Shown piece by piece: positions 23,219-34,350 of a DNA stretch of 64,000 nt. A program made the position numbers and the translations under genes. The notes under the pieces were generated by a model. The model did no database searches. It saw only the letters and a list, made by a program, of their open reading frames with translations, and was not told where the DNA came from. Source of the DNA: Spodoptera frugiperda. Its lineage: Eukaryota; Arthropoda; Insecta; Lepidoptera; Noctuidae. The DNA is taken from positions 9,335,788 to 9,399,787 of the forward strand of contig NC_064217.1 in the NCBI RefSeq assembly GCF_023101765.2, written 5' to 3'. Each line of letters begins with the position of its first letter. Position 1 is the first letter of the stretch.

Positions 23219-24513
23219 GTTTTAATAAATATAAAGTAAATATCGTCGTACTGTTTTATACTTTAATAGATGAATAAGTATAACAAAATTTATCACTTAC
23301 GTAAACCCAAATCAGCGAAGTAAAGAACTTAAGTCACTCAAATAATATTCTTACCTGAAAACAAAGAAATAAAAATATATTAAAACAAAATCTAAGTATA
23401 TAAAGTATACCTACATTTGTTAATAACTAACTTCATACATATGACTGTATCAAATTACACAATTAAACAATTAAAATTTAAAATAACGGTTAACAAACAT
23501 AACCTTTTAACTTTCGAACAGCAGTTAACAAAAAATAATACACCAAAAAAAATTAACATGAACTTTAAGTAGTGAAAACTGGAACACGACAAGCGGCAAG
23601 TCAAGCCGTGACAGTTTTTTGTGCACATACCGAATTAAAATGTCACCGGCTCCCGTACAATAGGCAATAAATTGACGAAATAATTTATTAAACGACCAAC
23701 GGATATAAATAAAACAATCGTAAAATATAACAAGAGAAACTTTACGATCTTTTCAATGTAAAACTTTATCCGACTGCACAAAAAACTTGTTAAGTTTTGC
23801 CCCACACTGCTCGTGGGACAACAAAACGCAATTAAAAATAATAGCTGTCACTTTGACAGCGCCACAAATTCCATTGCTTGTTATGTTTCAATCGGTAGTT
23901 TATACTCTCGTTCGGACTTCGCAATGTCTGACGTTGAACTGTCAGTTCAAAAATACGTAGATTTATGTAATAAGCAATGTTGGTTGATGGTGTTTTTAAA
24001 TTGGAGTCGGTTAGTAGTGTTAGAGGAAATTAGTCAAAAAACTGCATTGTTAAGGTAAATGCAATATACACCTAAATTATCACATCGTCTAAAAATAAAT
24101 ATTAATAACGAGCATTTAATTACTGTTCTGCAAAAATCGTCATAATTATAATAAAATACGAAGAAATAGTTTTTTTTACTTATTTTTTCACTACCAATAA
24201 AGCTAAATGAAAAGATTCTAGAACTAAATGACTGCATCGATAAGAAAATCCCAATTAAATTGAATTTATTAAATTAAAAAAAAACATAATAAATGGTGGA
24301 GATCACAAAAACATTGCCACCGTAATCTTTGATCAAGCCATTCTTTTACAACATAATTTCGTTAACAGCACTGTGAAAGTAGTGTTTTCGTAATTCACAT
24401 CCTTTTCCAATAAATTATCAAGTCTTTATAAACTTTAAATATAAAATTTTAAGCACACTTTCACGATACCTCCGGAAGCATTAAATTGATACTTTTAAAC
24501 CAGACTTTTTTTT
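23219..24513. other. AT-rich non-coding stretch
   Basis: No recognised repeat or gene. The plus-strand frame 23813-24058 overlaps no domain or splice signal that I can support. Confidence 0.35.
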
Positions 24514-24665
24514 GTGGGGGAATAAAATCATGCAATGACTTCTGCCGACTTGAGCAAGGACGAGGCAAAGAGAGTCACACTCTTACTGGTTAAAAAAACC
24601 ACCCTGTTCCTACTCCTGCTTTTTAAGCCGTATCCCCGGTAAACTCGCTAGGTAGTCTGCAGCTC
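24514..24665 (-). repeat. SINE-like family A
   Basis: Antisense copy: 'tgcaatgacttctgccgact', 'gagtcacactcttactggtt', 'ccaccctgttcctactcctg', 'actcgctaggtagtctgcag'. It carries an extra 'aaggacgag' insertion in the tail half. Confidence 0.75.
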
Positions 24666-25281
24666 TAGATCTATACCAGATTTCAAATTTAAATCCGTAT
24701 GTCTTCGTCACTGTTTAATTTTAATTGTCGTTGAGCATTTTATTTGACGAGAGATGACGTTAAACTACAATACCTACATTCTCATATACAACTACTTCTG
24801 CTCCTCCTATGGGTGTTTACATTTGATAGAACACAGGTTGGAGTTCTTTGTGATATGCTGGAACATTTTAAACTGTGATCTTCAACGCATGATGCATGGA
24901 TATTATAACAAACCCTCTTATGTAGAGGTCCGTAATCCAGCCATAGAGTGTAAGGGGCTATTAATATAGTTGTTGTTTTTAATTAATAAACATTGAACAG
25001 GTAAAACCAAGTACCACATATGTACATACGTTGTTACATTAAAACAATGCGTCATTGGAAGCCTGTCAAAACATTTTTGTATGAAAAGGTGTTCGAGATC
25101 AGCTACTTCGTCCTTTTATTTAATTACATACATATGTATGAATTTTTAAATAATAATTATGACGTTGGTTTGGTTCTTATCAGTTTTTTTGACAAAATTT
25201 TGGTCGGGGATGTGGGGGGTAACTGTCAATTGCTGACGGACGTGGTTACTCACCATTTCCGCTAAATTAAAGCTTGATTAA

Positions 25282-25445
25282 TTTTTTTATGGGACAAGCT
25301 CGCCACATCCTACCAAACCGCTGCAACACCCGTAAGCCAGGATCTACATTAGATTCAACCATGAAAACATCGGAACACTGCAGTCGACTGTATTGGATCC
25401 CCCAACGAAATAAATCCGAAGATATTATTATTAAAGAAGAAGAAA
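25282..25445 (+). repeat. Dispersed repeat family F
   Basis: 'tttttttatgggacaagctc', 'accgctgcaacacccgtaag', 'ccaggatctacattagattc', 'aaccatgaaaacatcggaac', then 'tggatcccccaacgaaataa', 'atccgaagatattattatta' and an AAGAAG tail. Matching copies are at 32930-33085 and, tail only, at 28845-28905. The open frame through it is repeat-derived. Confidence 0.65.
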
Positions 25446-25801
25446 AAGACAACGATAGTTTCCATTAAAATATATATTTTGATGTACTTATTATTTGATT
25501 GACGGTACGTATACTAATATTGTAAGAAAATACGAAATATTTCAATCATATCATAATAAAAACTACTTTATGAATCTGAATGAAAGGCCCAGCAATAAAT
25601 GTAGTCTAAATAAAAAAAATATCTTAAAGTTTATTTTTATGAAGTTTAATGTATTTCCAAACCGAACAAAAATAAGTAATTTTAGTACACAATAAAATAA
25701 TACTTCATGGTAAACAAGCGGTTCTTTTGATGTCAAGTAATCCCTTCAATGATAGCGAAAGGGCATCACATACAAGGATTTTTATTGTTTTAAAAATAAG
25801 T

Positions 25802-26028
25802 ATGGAAGAGCCATGCTTCGGCACGAATGGGCCGGCTCAACCGGAGTGATACCACGGCCTCACAGAAAATCAACATGAAACAAATCTTGCGTTATGTTTC
25901 GTGTGAGTGAGTGAGACCCTTCCCAATTTTTCCAATCCCCGATTCCCCAACAACCCTTAAATTCCTAACCTCCAAAAGGCCGGCAACGTACTTGTAACGC
26001 CCCTGGTGTTTCGAGTGTCCATAGGTGG
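25802..26028 (-). repeat. Dispersed repeat family B
   Basis: On the plus strand 'ggaagagccatgcttcggca', 'cgaatgggccggctcaaccg', 'gagtgataccacggcctcac', then 'cccttaaattcctaacctcc', 'aaaaggccggcaacgtactt' and 'tgtttcgagtgtccatagg'. The 5' head (on the minus strand) is lost. Confidence 0.8.
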
Positions 26029-26106
26029 AAAAATAAATAATAAAACTGCTCTTTACCTGCAACAAAAATTACCTACTAAAATACTAAATGTGTAGACTTT
26101 CTCAAC

Positions 26107-26190
26107 TCGCGTGCATTACGCGACGCGACATCACCGGATGTCTTGAAACTAGTAGAGCTTTTCTCGAAAAAGTAGTTCACGTTACCAAGC
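26107..26190 (+). repeat. MITE family K, partial
   Basis: 'gatgtcttgaaactagtaga' and 'gcttttctcgaaaaagtagt' match the arm of the family K element. The 'cgtgagacatactaaatt' side is missing. Confidence 0.55.
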
Positions 26191-26635
26191 CATATATTTA
26201 ATTTATAATTAATCTCATAGTTATTACACAAAAAAATTCACAATCATCTTTGATTAAAATCCTGCATCTCCAATACATCTATCCTTTGGGCTTTTCCATA
26301 CATTATTGAATGAATTCGTCATTCTTACTAAGCAGAGGTTAATGTCTTAGTCCCCTTACAAGGAAAACTCCCATTTCGAAGATGAAATGAAGTCATTAAT
26401 GAATGAAGAGGGTTTCCAAAAATACGTCGGAAACCATAGTGTCATCACTACATAGAATATGACGTCTAATTCTTAGAAAATATCCAAGTTTGTATTTATA
26501 CCATGACGACATGAGCTCGAGTTCTTTATAAATGATAACAGGTTTCCGATCATTTAAAATGTAAGCGATAGAATTAATATTTATATTGTAATAAATGACT
26601 ATTATAGTGGATCGAGTTTACTGACATTAGGATTA

Positions 26636-26918
26636 TGGTGCTTTTCCACCAGAGATGTGTTATGTAGCTATGCAGCGTTTTAATAGTTAAGCTGTGAAAC
26701 TATGTGATTGTTTACACTGATACTGGGAGTGTAGTGGTGCAAGTAAGATGTGCTGCCACAAAGTAGCTGCATGAGGAAGATGCGCAGTTCGAGTATGCAA
26801 TGTATAGTAGGGAAACTATCCATATCACATATCCATAGCACGCATCCATAGCACGCAGTTCAATCTGTTTCCATCAGTGCTAAGCTATGTGTACCAATGA
26901 ATATGATTGATGGAAGCC
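26636..26918 (+). mobile_element. MITE-like family N (about 285 bp)
   Basis: Opens with 'ggtgcttttccaccagagat' and ends 'gattgatggaagcc'. The ends form a short inverted repeat of the TTCCACCA / TGGTGGAA type (decayed at the right end here). Internal words 'agctgtgaaactatgtgatt', 'aggaagatgcgcag' and 'agcacgcatccatagcacgc' are shared in order with the second copy at 31845-32136. A family B copy begins within three bases of its right end. Nothing is recognised in 26191-26635. Confidence 0.65.
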
Positions 26919-26920
26919 AC

Positions 26921-27064
26921 AACCCGAACAACGACCCTTAAATTCCTAACTCCCAAAAAGCCGGTAACGCACTTGTAACGCCTCTGGTGTTTCAAGTGTC
27001 CATGGGCGGCGGCGATTGCTTACCATCAGGTAATACGTCTACTCGATGTCTCATAAAAAAAAAA
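26921..27064 (-). repeat. Dispersed repeat family B, 3'-truncated
   Basis: Antisense copy with the 5' half only: 'cccttaaattcctaactccc', 'aaaaagccggtaacgcactt', 'gtttcaagtgtccatgggcg', 'cggcggcgattgcttaccat' and an A tract on the plus strand from the head T tract. Confidence 0.75.
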
Positions 27065-27499
27065 TAAAGCCAAACGCATACAGTAACGTAGCATAGTACA
27101 TCTCCGGTGGAAAACCACTCTTGCACTCAAAGTTGACTTAAACATTCTCGTTTTTTTATTTTTGTCTGTTGTGTTAAAATAAATCTGATAGCAGGTGCAA
27201 CAGAGTATGCTAGACATTTTAATTAGTTTTTTTTTTTCGTTATATAAGACATAAAACATAATGACAATCAGAATGCATAAAAAAAAAGAAGGAGCTCAAC
27301 GAGTTTTGTGTGTTAATAATATAGATTTAAATTATAATACCAAAAAGAAACATAAGTTGCATCAATTAAATTATTATTGAAACATGTATTTTTATGATCA
27401 TTTAAATATCAAAATTGATTTAAAATTACCACCAGAAACAAAAGCGTAAAGTTCAGGTATATTATTTTGTTAGTATGTATTAATAGCTTTTTTTCTTTG

Positions 27500-27612
27500 A
27501 CTGGGGAAATCATCCAATGACGTCTCCCGCGCGGCGAGAGGAAGTGTCAGACTCTTACTGACTAAAAACCACCCCGCTCCTACTCCTGTTTTTCGAGCTG
27601 GAGCCCCGGTAA
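27500..27612 (-). repeat. SINE-like family A, truncated
   Basis: 'aaatcatccaatgacgtctc', 'aagtgtcagactcttactga', 'ctaaaaaccaccccgctcct' and 'cgagctggagccccggtaa'. The terminal AGCTGCGGACT head is lost. Confidence 0.75.
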
Positions 27613-27945
27613 TGAATAGCAACTAAGTATATTATATAGCTGATAAAATGATACTACAAGAAAGTACTTCTGACGTCTTTCAATACCCTTGATAAAGTGT
27701 GATGTTGCAGGAAGTTATCATCCATGCAACAATGACGGCCCCTTTTCCATTAAATAATGAAATCACCCATAAATTATACTATAAAAGTTTAACGAGAACA
27801 AATAATTAAAATAAAAGCCATTACGAGTTATGGTTATCAATTAATTTTATGTTAAGATTCGTAATGATGGTTAGAAAACAAATTGCAATATATTTTTTCT
27901 AAATTTTCTTATTTCAGTCACAGAGCTCGGCTCTGTTCTTCTAAT

Positions 27946-28103
27946 TTTTTTTATGGAATAGGGGGCAAACGAGGCCGCCGCAACACCAGAGGAGTCACAG
28001 GTGTGTTGCCGGCCATTTAAGGAGGAATACTCTCTTTTTTTGAAGGTTTGAAGATTGTATCGGTTCGGAAATACCGCCGACGACAGCTCATTCCACAGTT
28101 CTA
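27946..28103 (+). repeat. Dispersed repeat family C
   Basis: 'ttttttttatggaatagggg', 'gcaaacgaggccgccgcaac', 'accagaggagtcacaggtgt', 'gttgccggccatttaaggag', 'gaatactctctttttttgaa', then 'taccgccgacgacagctcat'. It is related in layout to family B but differs in sequence. Confidence 0.6.
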
Positions 28104-28427
28104 TTCTCCCCTGTCTTCGTCATCACATCACATCACAGACACCCATTCCATCCATATTAGCTCACAGACTTGCCTTTGACTTGACTCCACCTATTCTTTA
28201 TTGATTTTATTGGTTTCCGCCCACATTGTGTCAAGTACAAGTCAAAATCAAAATTTATTTATTTTAACTAGACCAGCCAGGCGCTTTTAAATGTCAAACA
28301 AGATTAAAAATATCAGTCTGTCAGTCAGTCCTCTAGTGAAGCAATTTACACGTACCAAAGTGTACTATTCGTTCTACTTTTTATATCCATTTAAATGTTT
28401 TTTTTAAACTGACATGGTCACTAACAC

Positions 28428-28545
28428 AACTGTCCAGTTCATCCGTGACCATGGCGCTTGCAACAGTGCCGAAATATCAGAAACTCGTCGAAATAAATAA
28501 ACATGGTAAATATCCCGTCTCAAGTTCTAATAATTTAAAAAACTG
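28428..28545 (+). repeat. Dispersed repeat family G
   Basis: 'gtccagttcatccgtgacca', 'tggcgcttgcaacagtgccg', 'aaatatcagaaactcgtcga', then 'atcccgtctcaagttctaat'. The same order of words occurs at 42935-43035. Confidence 0.6.
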
Positions 28546-28844
28546 TTCCACAACATTTAATACGATAAACTGTTTTCATGAAAAACTATAAACAGACAAT
28601 TACTATCTCATAATGTCTAGATTTTAATCGCATGTCATAAACTATAGAGCCGGACAAATATGGCGCGAACCGCTTAGTACCGGCTCTGACCGGATCGTTG
28701 AGAAATTACATCGATTACTTGCAATAAATAATGTAATAGATATCTAGTACTAACAACATTGTGTCATTACATACAAACTTACACTAAGAAAAGTATATAA
28801 TAATGCCATCTGCATAAGTAATAAAAAAAAATCGCTAAATGTGT

Positions 28845-28910
28845 TGTCGCGGACATGAATAACATGCATTGGATCCCGCAACGAAATTAATCAGAAGATA
28901 TTATTAGAAG
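28845..28910 (+). repeat. Family F tail fragment
   Basis: 'gtcgcggacatgaataacat', 'gcattggatcccgcaacgaa', 'attaatcagaagatattatt' matches the 3' part of family F. Confidence 0.55.
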
Positions 28911-28934
28911 AGAAGAAAACAACATTTTTTTCGA

Positions 28935-29022
28935 CACAGGAGTAGGAACAGGTTGGTTTTTAGACAGTAAGAGTCGGAATCTCTCTCTCACCTCACCCAA
29001 GACGGGAGAAGACGTGATGATG
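28935..29022 (+). repeat. SINE-like family A, 5'-truncated
   Basis: 'caggagtaggaacaggttgg', 'tttttagacagtaagagtcg', 'cacctcacccaagacgggag'. It begins abruptly after the box B-like region. Confidence 0.7.
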
Positions 29023-29264
29023 GATAAGCATAAGGATGGTCATTTTTGAAACCCAATAATATTAAGGATACGGAATAGGATTTCCAAATTGGTTAGAATA
29101 TTCCGAACGGGCAATAAATTAGGATTTCTGTGCAATAACTGAGTCAAAGTTTCAAAAGAACATTGGTATATTCGATGAGTCATTCATTTTCATTTAAAAT
29201 CTGGAATCTCTCGTTACTCATAAGTAAATGTATATGTATAGATTGTAAAATATGCATTAAAGTG

Positions 29265-29345
29265 CAACGTCACGCTAATCCTCGAAGGGTAGGCAGAGGT
29301 GCACATTATGGCACGTAATACCACTGTTCAATGTAGGTACACCCA
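29265..29345 (-). repeat. Family H SINE, tail fragment
   Basis: 'acgtcacgctaatcctcgaa', 'gggtaggcagaggtgcacat', 'tatggcacgtaataccactg' matches the 3' end of family H. Confidence 0.6.
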
Positions 29346-29627
29346 CTATAATATACGCATTAAATTCGTGATATTAATGTCAAACCAAAAAAAGATTTTT
29401 ATTGAGATTCCTAATGTTATTATCTTGTAAACGTTCGTAAAATTTTCTGCATTAGGTATTTTGGTGTTTTATTTTTTATTATTTGTTGGCATTTATAAAC
29501 GTATATGTACCTATATATAAAATCGTGATTAAGATGTCATTGAGGTATAGCTTAAAGAAAATAAAATTTTAAAAAAATGCTTTTAATTTACCTAAATTCA
29601 AACTGACTGAATGACTGACATACCGCC

Positions 29628-29735
29628 GTAATTAGAGTCATGTAATAATTACTTAACAAAATCCTTAGTAATTGTTATTGATACAAAAACGTTACTAAGG
29701 ATTAGTTTAAGTAATCATTAAATGTGCGGCAGATA
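29628..29735. mobile_element. Hairpin MITE family L, copy 1
   Basis: Two arms, ATAATTACTTAAC..ATCCTTAGTAA and TTACTAAGGAT..GTTTAAGTAATCATTA, are near-perfect complements around a spacer of about 25 bases. The outer ends are CCGCCGT and GTGCGGCAG. Related copies are at 30077 and 62118. Confidence 0.65.
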
Positions 29736-29794
29736 GTGTTTTATCAACGGATGTTATAACGTAGACGTAACTAAAAGATTTTGATCAATTGTAC

Positions 29795-29995
29795 TCCCAA
29801 GGGGATAAAATAGGGGATGAAATTTTGTATGAAACTTTGTCAATTTTTAACCGATCGGTCTGAGACTTTTGCATGCGTAAAGCTACTATGACGTAGGCAA
29901 GGCACGTTGGTTCTAAGAAAGGATTTTAATAAATTTCATTATGAATAATACTTCTTAAGGCGAGTGAAGCCACGGGCATAATCTAGTGTAAAATA
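29795..29995 (+). repeat. Dispersed repeat (GGGGATAAAATAGGGGATGA type)
   Basis: 'actcccaaggggataaaata', 'ggggatgaaattttgtatga', 'aaaggattttaataaatttc' and 'gaagccacgggcataatcta' are words of a common moth repeat. A diverged reverse copy of its first half lies at 47655-47800. Confidence 0.5.
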
Positions 29996-30076
29996 TATTC
30001 TTTTGTATTGTTTCATGTATACAAATAATACCTACAATTACTAAGCTCAGTGTAACTAAATATAACATTACTCTCA

Positions 30077-30173
30077 CTGCCAAACTCAGAGACATTTAAT
30101 GATTACTTAAACTATTCCTTAGTAACGATTTTGCTCGTAATACAATAATTGCTAAGGACTCTGAGTACGACAG
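30077..30173. mobile_element. Hairpin MITE family L, copy 2 (right arm shortened)
   Basis: 'actgccaaactcagagacat', 'ttaatgattacttaaactat', 'tccttagtaacgattttg' then 'attgctaaggactctgagta', 'cgacag'. The inner complementary TCCTTAGTAA / TTGCTAAGGA blocks remain. The outer right arm has lost its TTAAGTAATCATTAAATG segment. Confidence 0.6.
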
Positions 30174-30524
30174 ATAAAATTTATATGCCATTCTTGTTTT
30201 AATAATAACTTTATAATTTAAAGTTCTATTTGGTATATTTTCCTTGTTATAACTATTTTTAAAAACGAAATACCTAAAAGAATAATAACATAAATGATGC
30301 GGTTTTTGCTGGAAATGTCAATTTTAAAGTCAAGGTGATTATTTAAAGGTATATTTATCCAAATTAACATTTTTGTAATTCTGTGGATTTTCATTCAAAG
30401 AAATCATCGAATATTATTACGGTTTCATAGAAAAGTTAATTGCTGATTTCATTTTAATTACTACACCAATAGGAATTTGTTTTTTCTCAAACGATTCATC
30501 TTTTAACTAAAATATAATTAATTA

Positions 30525-30625
30525 TATCTTTCGTGAGACATACTTTAATTATTATGTTTTTCGGCGACAGTCGCGGTATACTAGTCATGAATCGGATTAC
30601 TACTTGTCAAATAATTGGGTAGATG
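30525..30625 (+). repeat. MITE family K, partial
   Basis: 'tcgtgagacatactttaatt' and 'attatgtttttcggcgacag', then 'tactagtcatgaatcggatt', match the left side of family K. The GAACTCGACTAGTTTC arm is missing. Confidence 0.5.
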
Positions 30626-30895
30626 ACTATTTTTTTAATTTTAGACACATAAATATTAGACTCGTATATTTAATTTTCTTACGGAAACAAACACTTTCGG
30701 AGATATAATATCGATTTGAAATATCGCGTGACGTCACTTCTTGGTACATTTTATACGTAGAAATGACGTATTTGCTCCCTAATTGCTAATTTTCTAAATT
30801 TAATTCGTTTTATCTATAAAAAATATAATAAAAAATACGTGTCGCATATTTTTTCATTACCTAAATAGAAATAGATTGTAAAAACATAGAAATTA

Positions 30896-31517
30896 TTAAC
30901 CTTCCTATACTCGCGTGATTTTTTGTTACAGCTATACTCGCGCGCGGTCTCACAGACCGATAGTTTGAACTGCTGTCATTTATTTTTTTTCTATGAAAAC
31001 CTATAAAGATTATATTTTGTTTTCAAAATAGAGGATATAATGAAACAATCATATCATGTTATAACTTGTTAATTATATATTTAACTTGACTATCAGTCTC
31101 ATACAAAACAGCCTTCAAAATTGACATATTTTTCTTATGTACTAAGTAAACAGAACTAAAACATATTTCTTCAAAAAAAAAACTCAAATAAACTTTATTA
31201 TTTTAAAAAACAATAGCTATAAGATATGTAAATCACAGATTCACTTGGTTATCAGCTTCACAGTAACAATCTTATACTACTTTTATACCTACGATAAAAG
31301 TTACGCCTATACTCGCGTCGGTCTGACGGACCGATTGGCGCCAAACACACCAACATGTGCGTTTCGCACAAACGCACTGCGTGCACTAAAATGAAGTTGG
31401 CAACGAATCCGAGAGCTACTAAAAAAATGGAGTCGCTGGGGTTACCAAAAACAAAAAAAAAATTGAAAAAATGTTTCGTCGGTCTCACAGACCAATGCGC
31501 GAGTATAGGAAGGTTAA
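30896..31517. mobile_element. piggyBac-type MITE, TTAA-flanked, 614 bp
   Basis: TTAA at 30896-30899 and 31514-31517 brackets perfect 16-bp terminal inverted repeats CCTTCCTATACTCGCG (30900-30915) and CGCGAGTATAGGAAGG (31498-31513). TTAA duplications with CC-starting ends are the signature of the piggyBac superfamily. Inside each end, and once more at about 31305-31330, is a 'TATACTCGCG' next to a palindromic CGGTCT-CAC-AGACCG word (variant CGGTCTGACGGACCG). The interior is AT-rich and encodes no transposase, so the element must have been moved by a related autonomous copy. Nothing is recognised between 30626 and 30895. Confidence 0.85.
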
Positions 31518-31844
31518 CATAATCACACCATATTTCCTTAAGATATTTTTTTCAATATAAAATCTGATAACTATAAAACTATAACTATGAAGGCATCCTG
31601 AACAATTTGATTCACAGATATCATTGTAGTCATGCAATGTGATGATCAGGGCTCATTATGTACTATTCTCAGACTATTTATATACCACAATGGAGGTGTA
31701 GAGATAATGAAAATATCTTGCTTTATCTATCAGCCCTTGTGACTTTATCTTAAAGAATCTATGAGCTCGTATCCGCTAACTCACACGCAAAAGGATCTAA
31801 GTTTAGTTGGAACATTTTTACAAAGGAATATTAATAAAATATCT

Positions 31845-32136
31845 GGGTGCTTTACTACCAGAGATGTGCTAAGTAGCTATGCTACGAAGATGTAATAGCT
31901 AAGCTGTGAAACTATGTGACCGTTTCCACTGATACTAATCCATGTAGCTGTGCGAGGAAGATGCGCAGCTCTAGTATGCCATGTCGATATAAGGGAAACC
32001 ATCCATAGCACTCATCCATAGAACGCATTCATAGAGCGCATCTTTAATATAAAAAACATAGCTTAGCTGAGTCTGTTTCCACCAGTGGTAAGCGATGTGT
32101 ACCAATGAGTATAATTATTGGTGGAAGCCAAACGCA
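31845..32136 (+). mobile_element. MITE-like family N, second copy
   Basis: 'gggtgctttactaccagaga', 'agctgtgaaactatgtgacc', 'aggaagatgcgcagctctag', then 'gtctgtttccaccagtggta' and 'attattggtggaagcc'. The right end TTGGTGGAAGCC is the inverse of the left-end GGYGCTTTTCCACCA. Sequence 31518-31844 shows nothing recognised. Confidence 0.65.
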
Positions 32137-32192
32137 TAGCCAACAGAGCCCGCTACACGTTGCATTACAGCAAAACTTATTACTATTATAAA

Positions 32193-32325
32193 TGCAAAAG
32201 TTGGTATGTTTGTTACACAATCGGATTGGGATAAAATTATATTATAGAACAGGGGCTTATAATGGTCTGGACACGTAGGATAGTTTTTACGACGGTGACG
32301 TGGGCGAAGCTAATAGAAGCTACTT
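32193..32325 (+). repeat. Dispersed repeat family M
   Basis: 'attataaatgcaaaagttgg', 'atgtttgttacacaatcgga', 'atagaacaggggcttataat', 'ggtctggacacgtaggatag', 'acgtgggcgaagc'. Nothing is recognised in 32326-32929. Confidence 0.55.
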
Positions 32326-32929
32326 TTCTATATAAACACCTTTTGACACTAACCTAGTTATACTTACTTAGTTAAGTACAAGACTTTGACATTTTCCACT
32401 TGAACGAATATGTACGGTAAAATGTGGGTACAGTAAACTTAACAGTTTTCCGTTTCTATTTCCATTGTATTGTATGCACTTAACAAAAATAATAATGAGG
32501 AAAATTCAGGGGAAACCGAGGACTCGGTAATGAACTTTTATACTTAGGTAAAAAAGGCGAATTTTCCATACAAATACCTGAACAAACCAAACTCGTTATT
32601 TTCCCAAACAATGCTTTAGTGCATGCCTTTGAAATGACCGCGAGTGAACAAATTTAAAGGTCATACGCTTTTTATCTAAACATTATTGATAGTATGGTCA
32701 TAACAAAACTATTCAGTTGGAAAATATCTCTGTATTCTGTCTATTTAGATTGTGGAGTTTACAGCTAAAATCCAATCGGTACTTGTTAATTCTAGAAAAT
32801 AAATGTTAGTTTAATTTTTTGCTTACATTTTCTATCAGCATTGCAGCTTGCAGCTTCTATTTATTAGAATTCGCTTCACTCATCTAATGAAGGAGAGATA
32901 ACACCCTGCATTATTATTATTTTTATTTT

Positions 32930-33085
32930 GTTTTAATGGGAAATGTCCGCCATCACCTCCCTAAACCACTGCAATACCTATAACCCAGGATCTACAATAG
33001 ATACAACCATGAAAAAACCGGAACACTGAAGTCCGGCGCGTCCTAGGGACATGAATGACTTTCTTGGATCCCGTTACGAAATAAA
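32930..33085 (+). repeat. Dispersed repeat family F
   Basis: 'ttttaatgggaaatgtccgc', 'aaaccactgcaatacctata', 'acccaggatctacaatagat', 'acaaccatgaaaaaaccgga', 'cttggatcccgttacgaaat'. It matches the copy at 25282-25445 throughout, with extra sequence before the TGGATCCC block. Confidence 0.65.
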
Positions 33086-33244
33086 TCAGTAGATAGCCTA
33101 TAGCTTTCTTAGCGTAAAATTATGACAAAGCAACATTTTACTGCCTCATTAGTCTAGTGGTCGCAAGGGGAGCAATTTCCAAAAGCATATTAAAAAAAAA
33201 CAGATCGGGCAAATTATTTCTGGGACGAAGTGTGAAAATTTATC

Positions 33245-33322
33245 TATATGGAATTGGCTCACCCCCTATTACATGAGTCTTATAACACAAATAATGAAAA
33301 AAATGAGTGTACATTGCACTTG
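33245..33322 (+). repeat. Family H SINE fragment
   Basis: 'attggctcaccccctattac', 'atgagtcttataacacaaat', 'aatgagtgtacattgcac' corresponds to the middle of family H. Confidence 0.6.
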
Positions 33323-33734
33323 TAATCCAAATTCCAGACAAAACATACCTAAAAACCACGACTATAAACTAAATACGCATCAAAAATTAAGTACATATCT
33401 TCAAAATGTAAGTATCCGCTTAAAAGATAATGAAAAGTGTTGTCTCATGCTGAAGTGAATCATGACCATAGCTAACCAGTGTTCTTAATCTTATACGGTC
33501 ATTGACGACCCAGGGAACAATGACCCAGAGACTGCAAGAAAAATTTAAGGAAAAATTCTAGTGACAAACACAACTACAGTTCCTGAGTCACATGTGATAA
33601 GACATCACGAGAGAAGATGAATGATGGTCTTTGGAACGAAGTGTGAAGAACTTCCTTTATCTGTTATGTTCCGTGCAGTTGTTGGCGTAATCTGTGTGCA
33701 TTTTCCGAAACCTAACAATATTTCATTCTATTAT

Positions 33735-33880
33735 ATTATAACTTTCGTGAAACATACTAAATTCATTATTATGGTATCGGCTTACTCACGTAACTGTCGC
33801 CGCGTCGTGTCGCGGAATACAGGTCATGAATATGGGCCTCCATCATGGCTTGAAACTAGTCGAGTTCCTCGTAGAAAAAA
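33735..33880 (+). mobile_element. MITE family K, nearly complete
   Basis: 'tttcgtgaaacatactaaat', 'cggcttactcacgtaactgt', CG-rich centre, then 'tggcttgaaactagtcgagt' and 'tcctcgtag'. Both ends of family K are present. The open frame running through it is repeat-derived. Confidence 0.65.
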
Positions 33881-33894
33881 GACCGGAGGACCAG

Positions 33895-34022
33895 AGGGGC
33901 CCGAGAACCAAAAGACTGGCACCGCTATTGTAACTCTTTTGGTGTTGCATTGCAGTGTCCATTAGTGGCACTGATTACTAACCACTAGGTAATTTATCTG
34001 CTCATTTGCCCCATACCTCTTT
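33895..34022 (-). repeat. Dispersed repeat of the B/C group
   Basis: The plus strand reads 'gaaccaaaagactggcaccg', 'ctattgtaactcttttggtg', 'tgcagtgtccattagtggca' and 'ctgctcatttgccccatacc'. This is the inverse of a TTTTATGGAATAGG..AAACGAGC..GTCACCTGAT-type head. Confidence 0.5.
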
Positions 34023-34254
34023 AAAAATATGAACCTATCCAGGATACCATTTATAATTAGCAAAATAGTTTGTGCAGTGCAGGATTCCCACGATTTAGGA
34101 GTTAGTATCCGTAAGGTGACCGGCAGAGGTGCAAAGACCTGTTGACCGAGCTCAGTGGCGTGCTATTAGAGAAGTATATGTCCAGATATCATCAAAATAT
34201 GATGGTAATGAACAGTTCGGCTATTCTGTTACTGTTAATTCGAACGTTTGGTGT

Positions 34255-34350
34255 CTTCAAGTCCCGGTGGTTCGGTGCTCTTAAATAGACGTGCATCGCT
34301 TACCACCAGACGAAATGGTGGCTAAGCGTCATTCTATTAAATATAAAAAA
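34255..34350 (-). repeat. Short dispersed repeat, unnamed
   Basis: 'gcatcgcttaccaccagacg' and 'aaatggtggctaagcgtcat' followed by a TATAAAAAAGA tail fits the inverse head of another B-like family. Low identity; a tentative call. Confidence 0.3.

Noticed and set aside
31258..31488. 76-codon minus-strand frame inside the piggyBac-type MITE as a transposase remnant
   Set aside because: No transposase motif is visible; it reads through a CG-bearing end region of the MITE.
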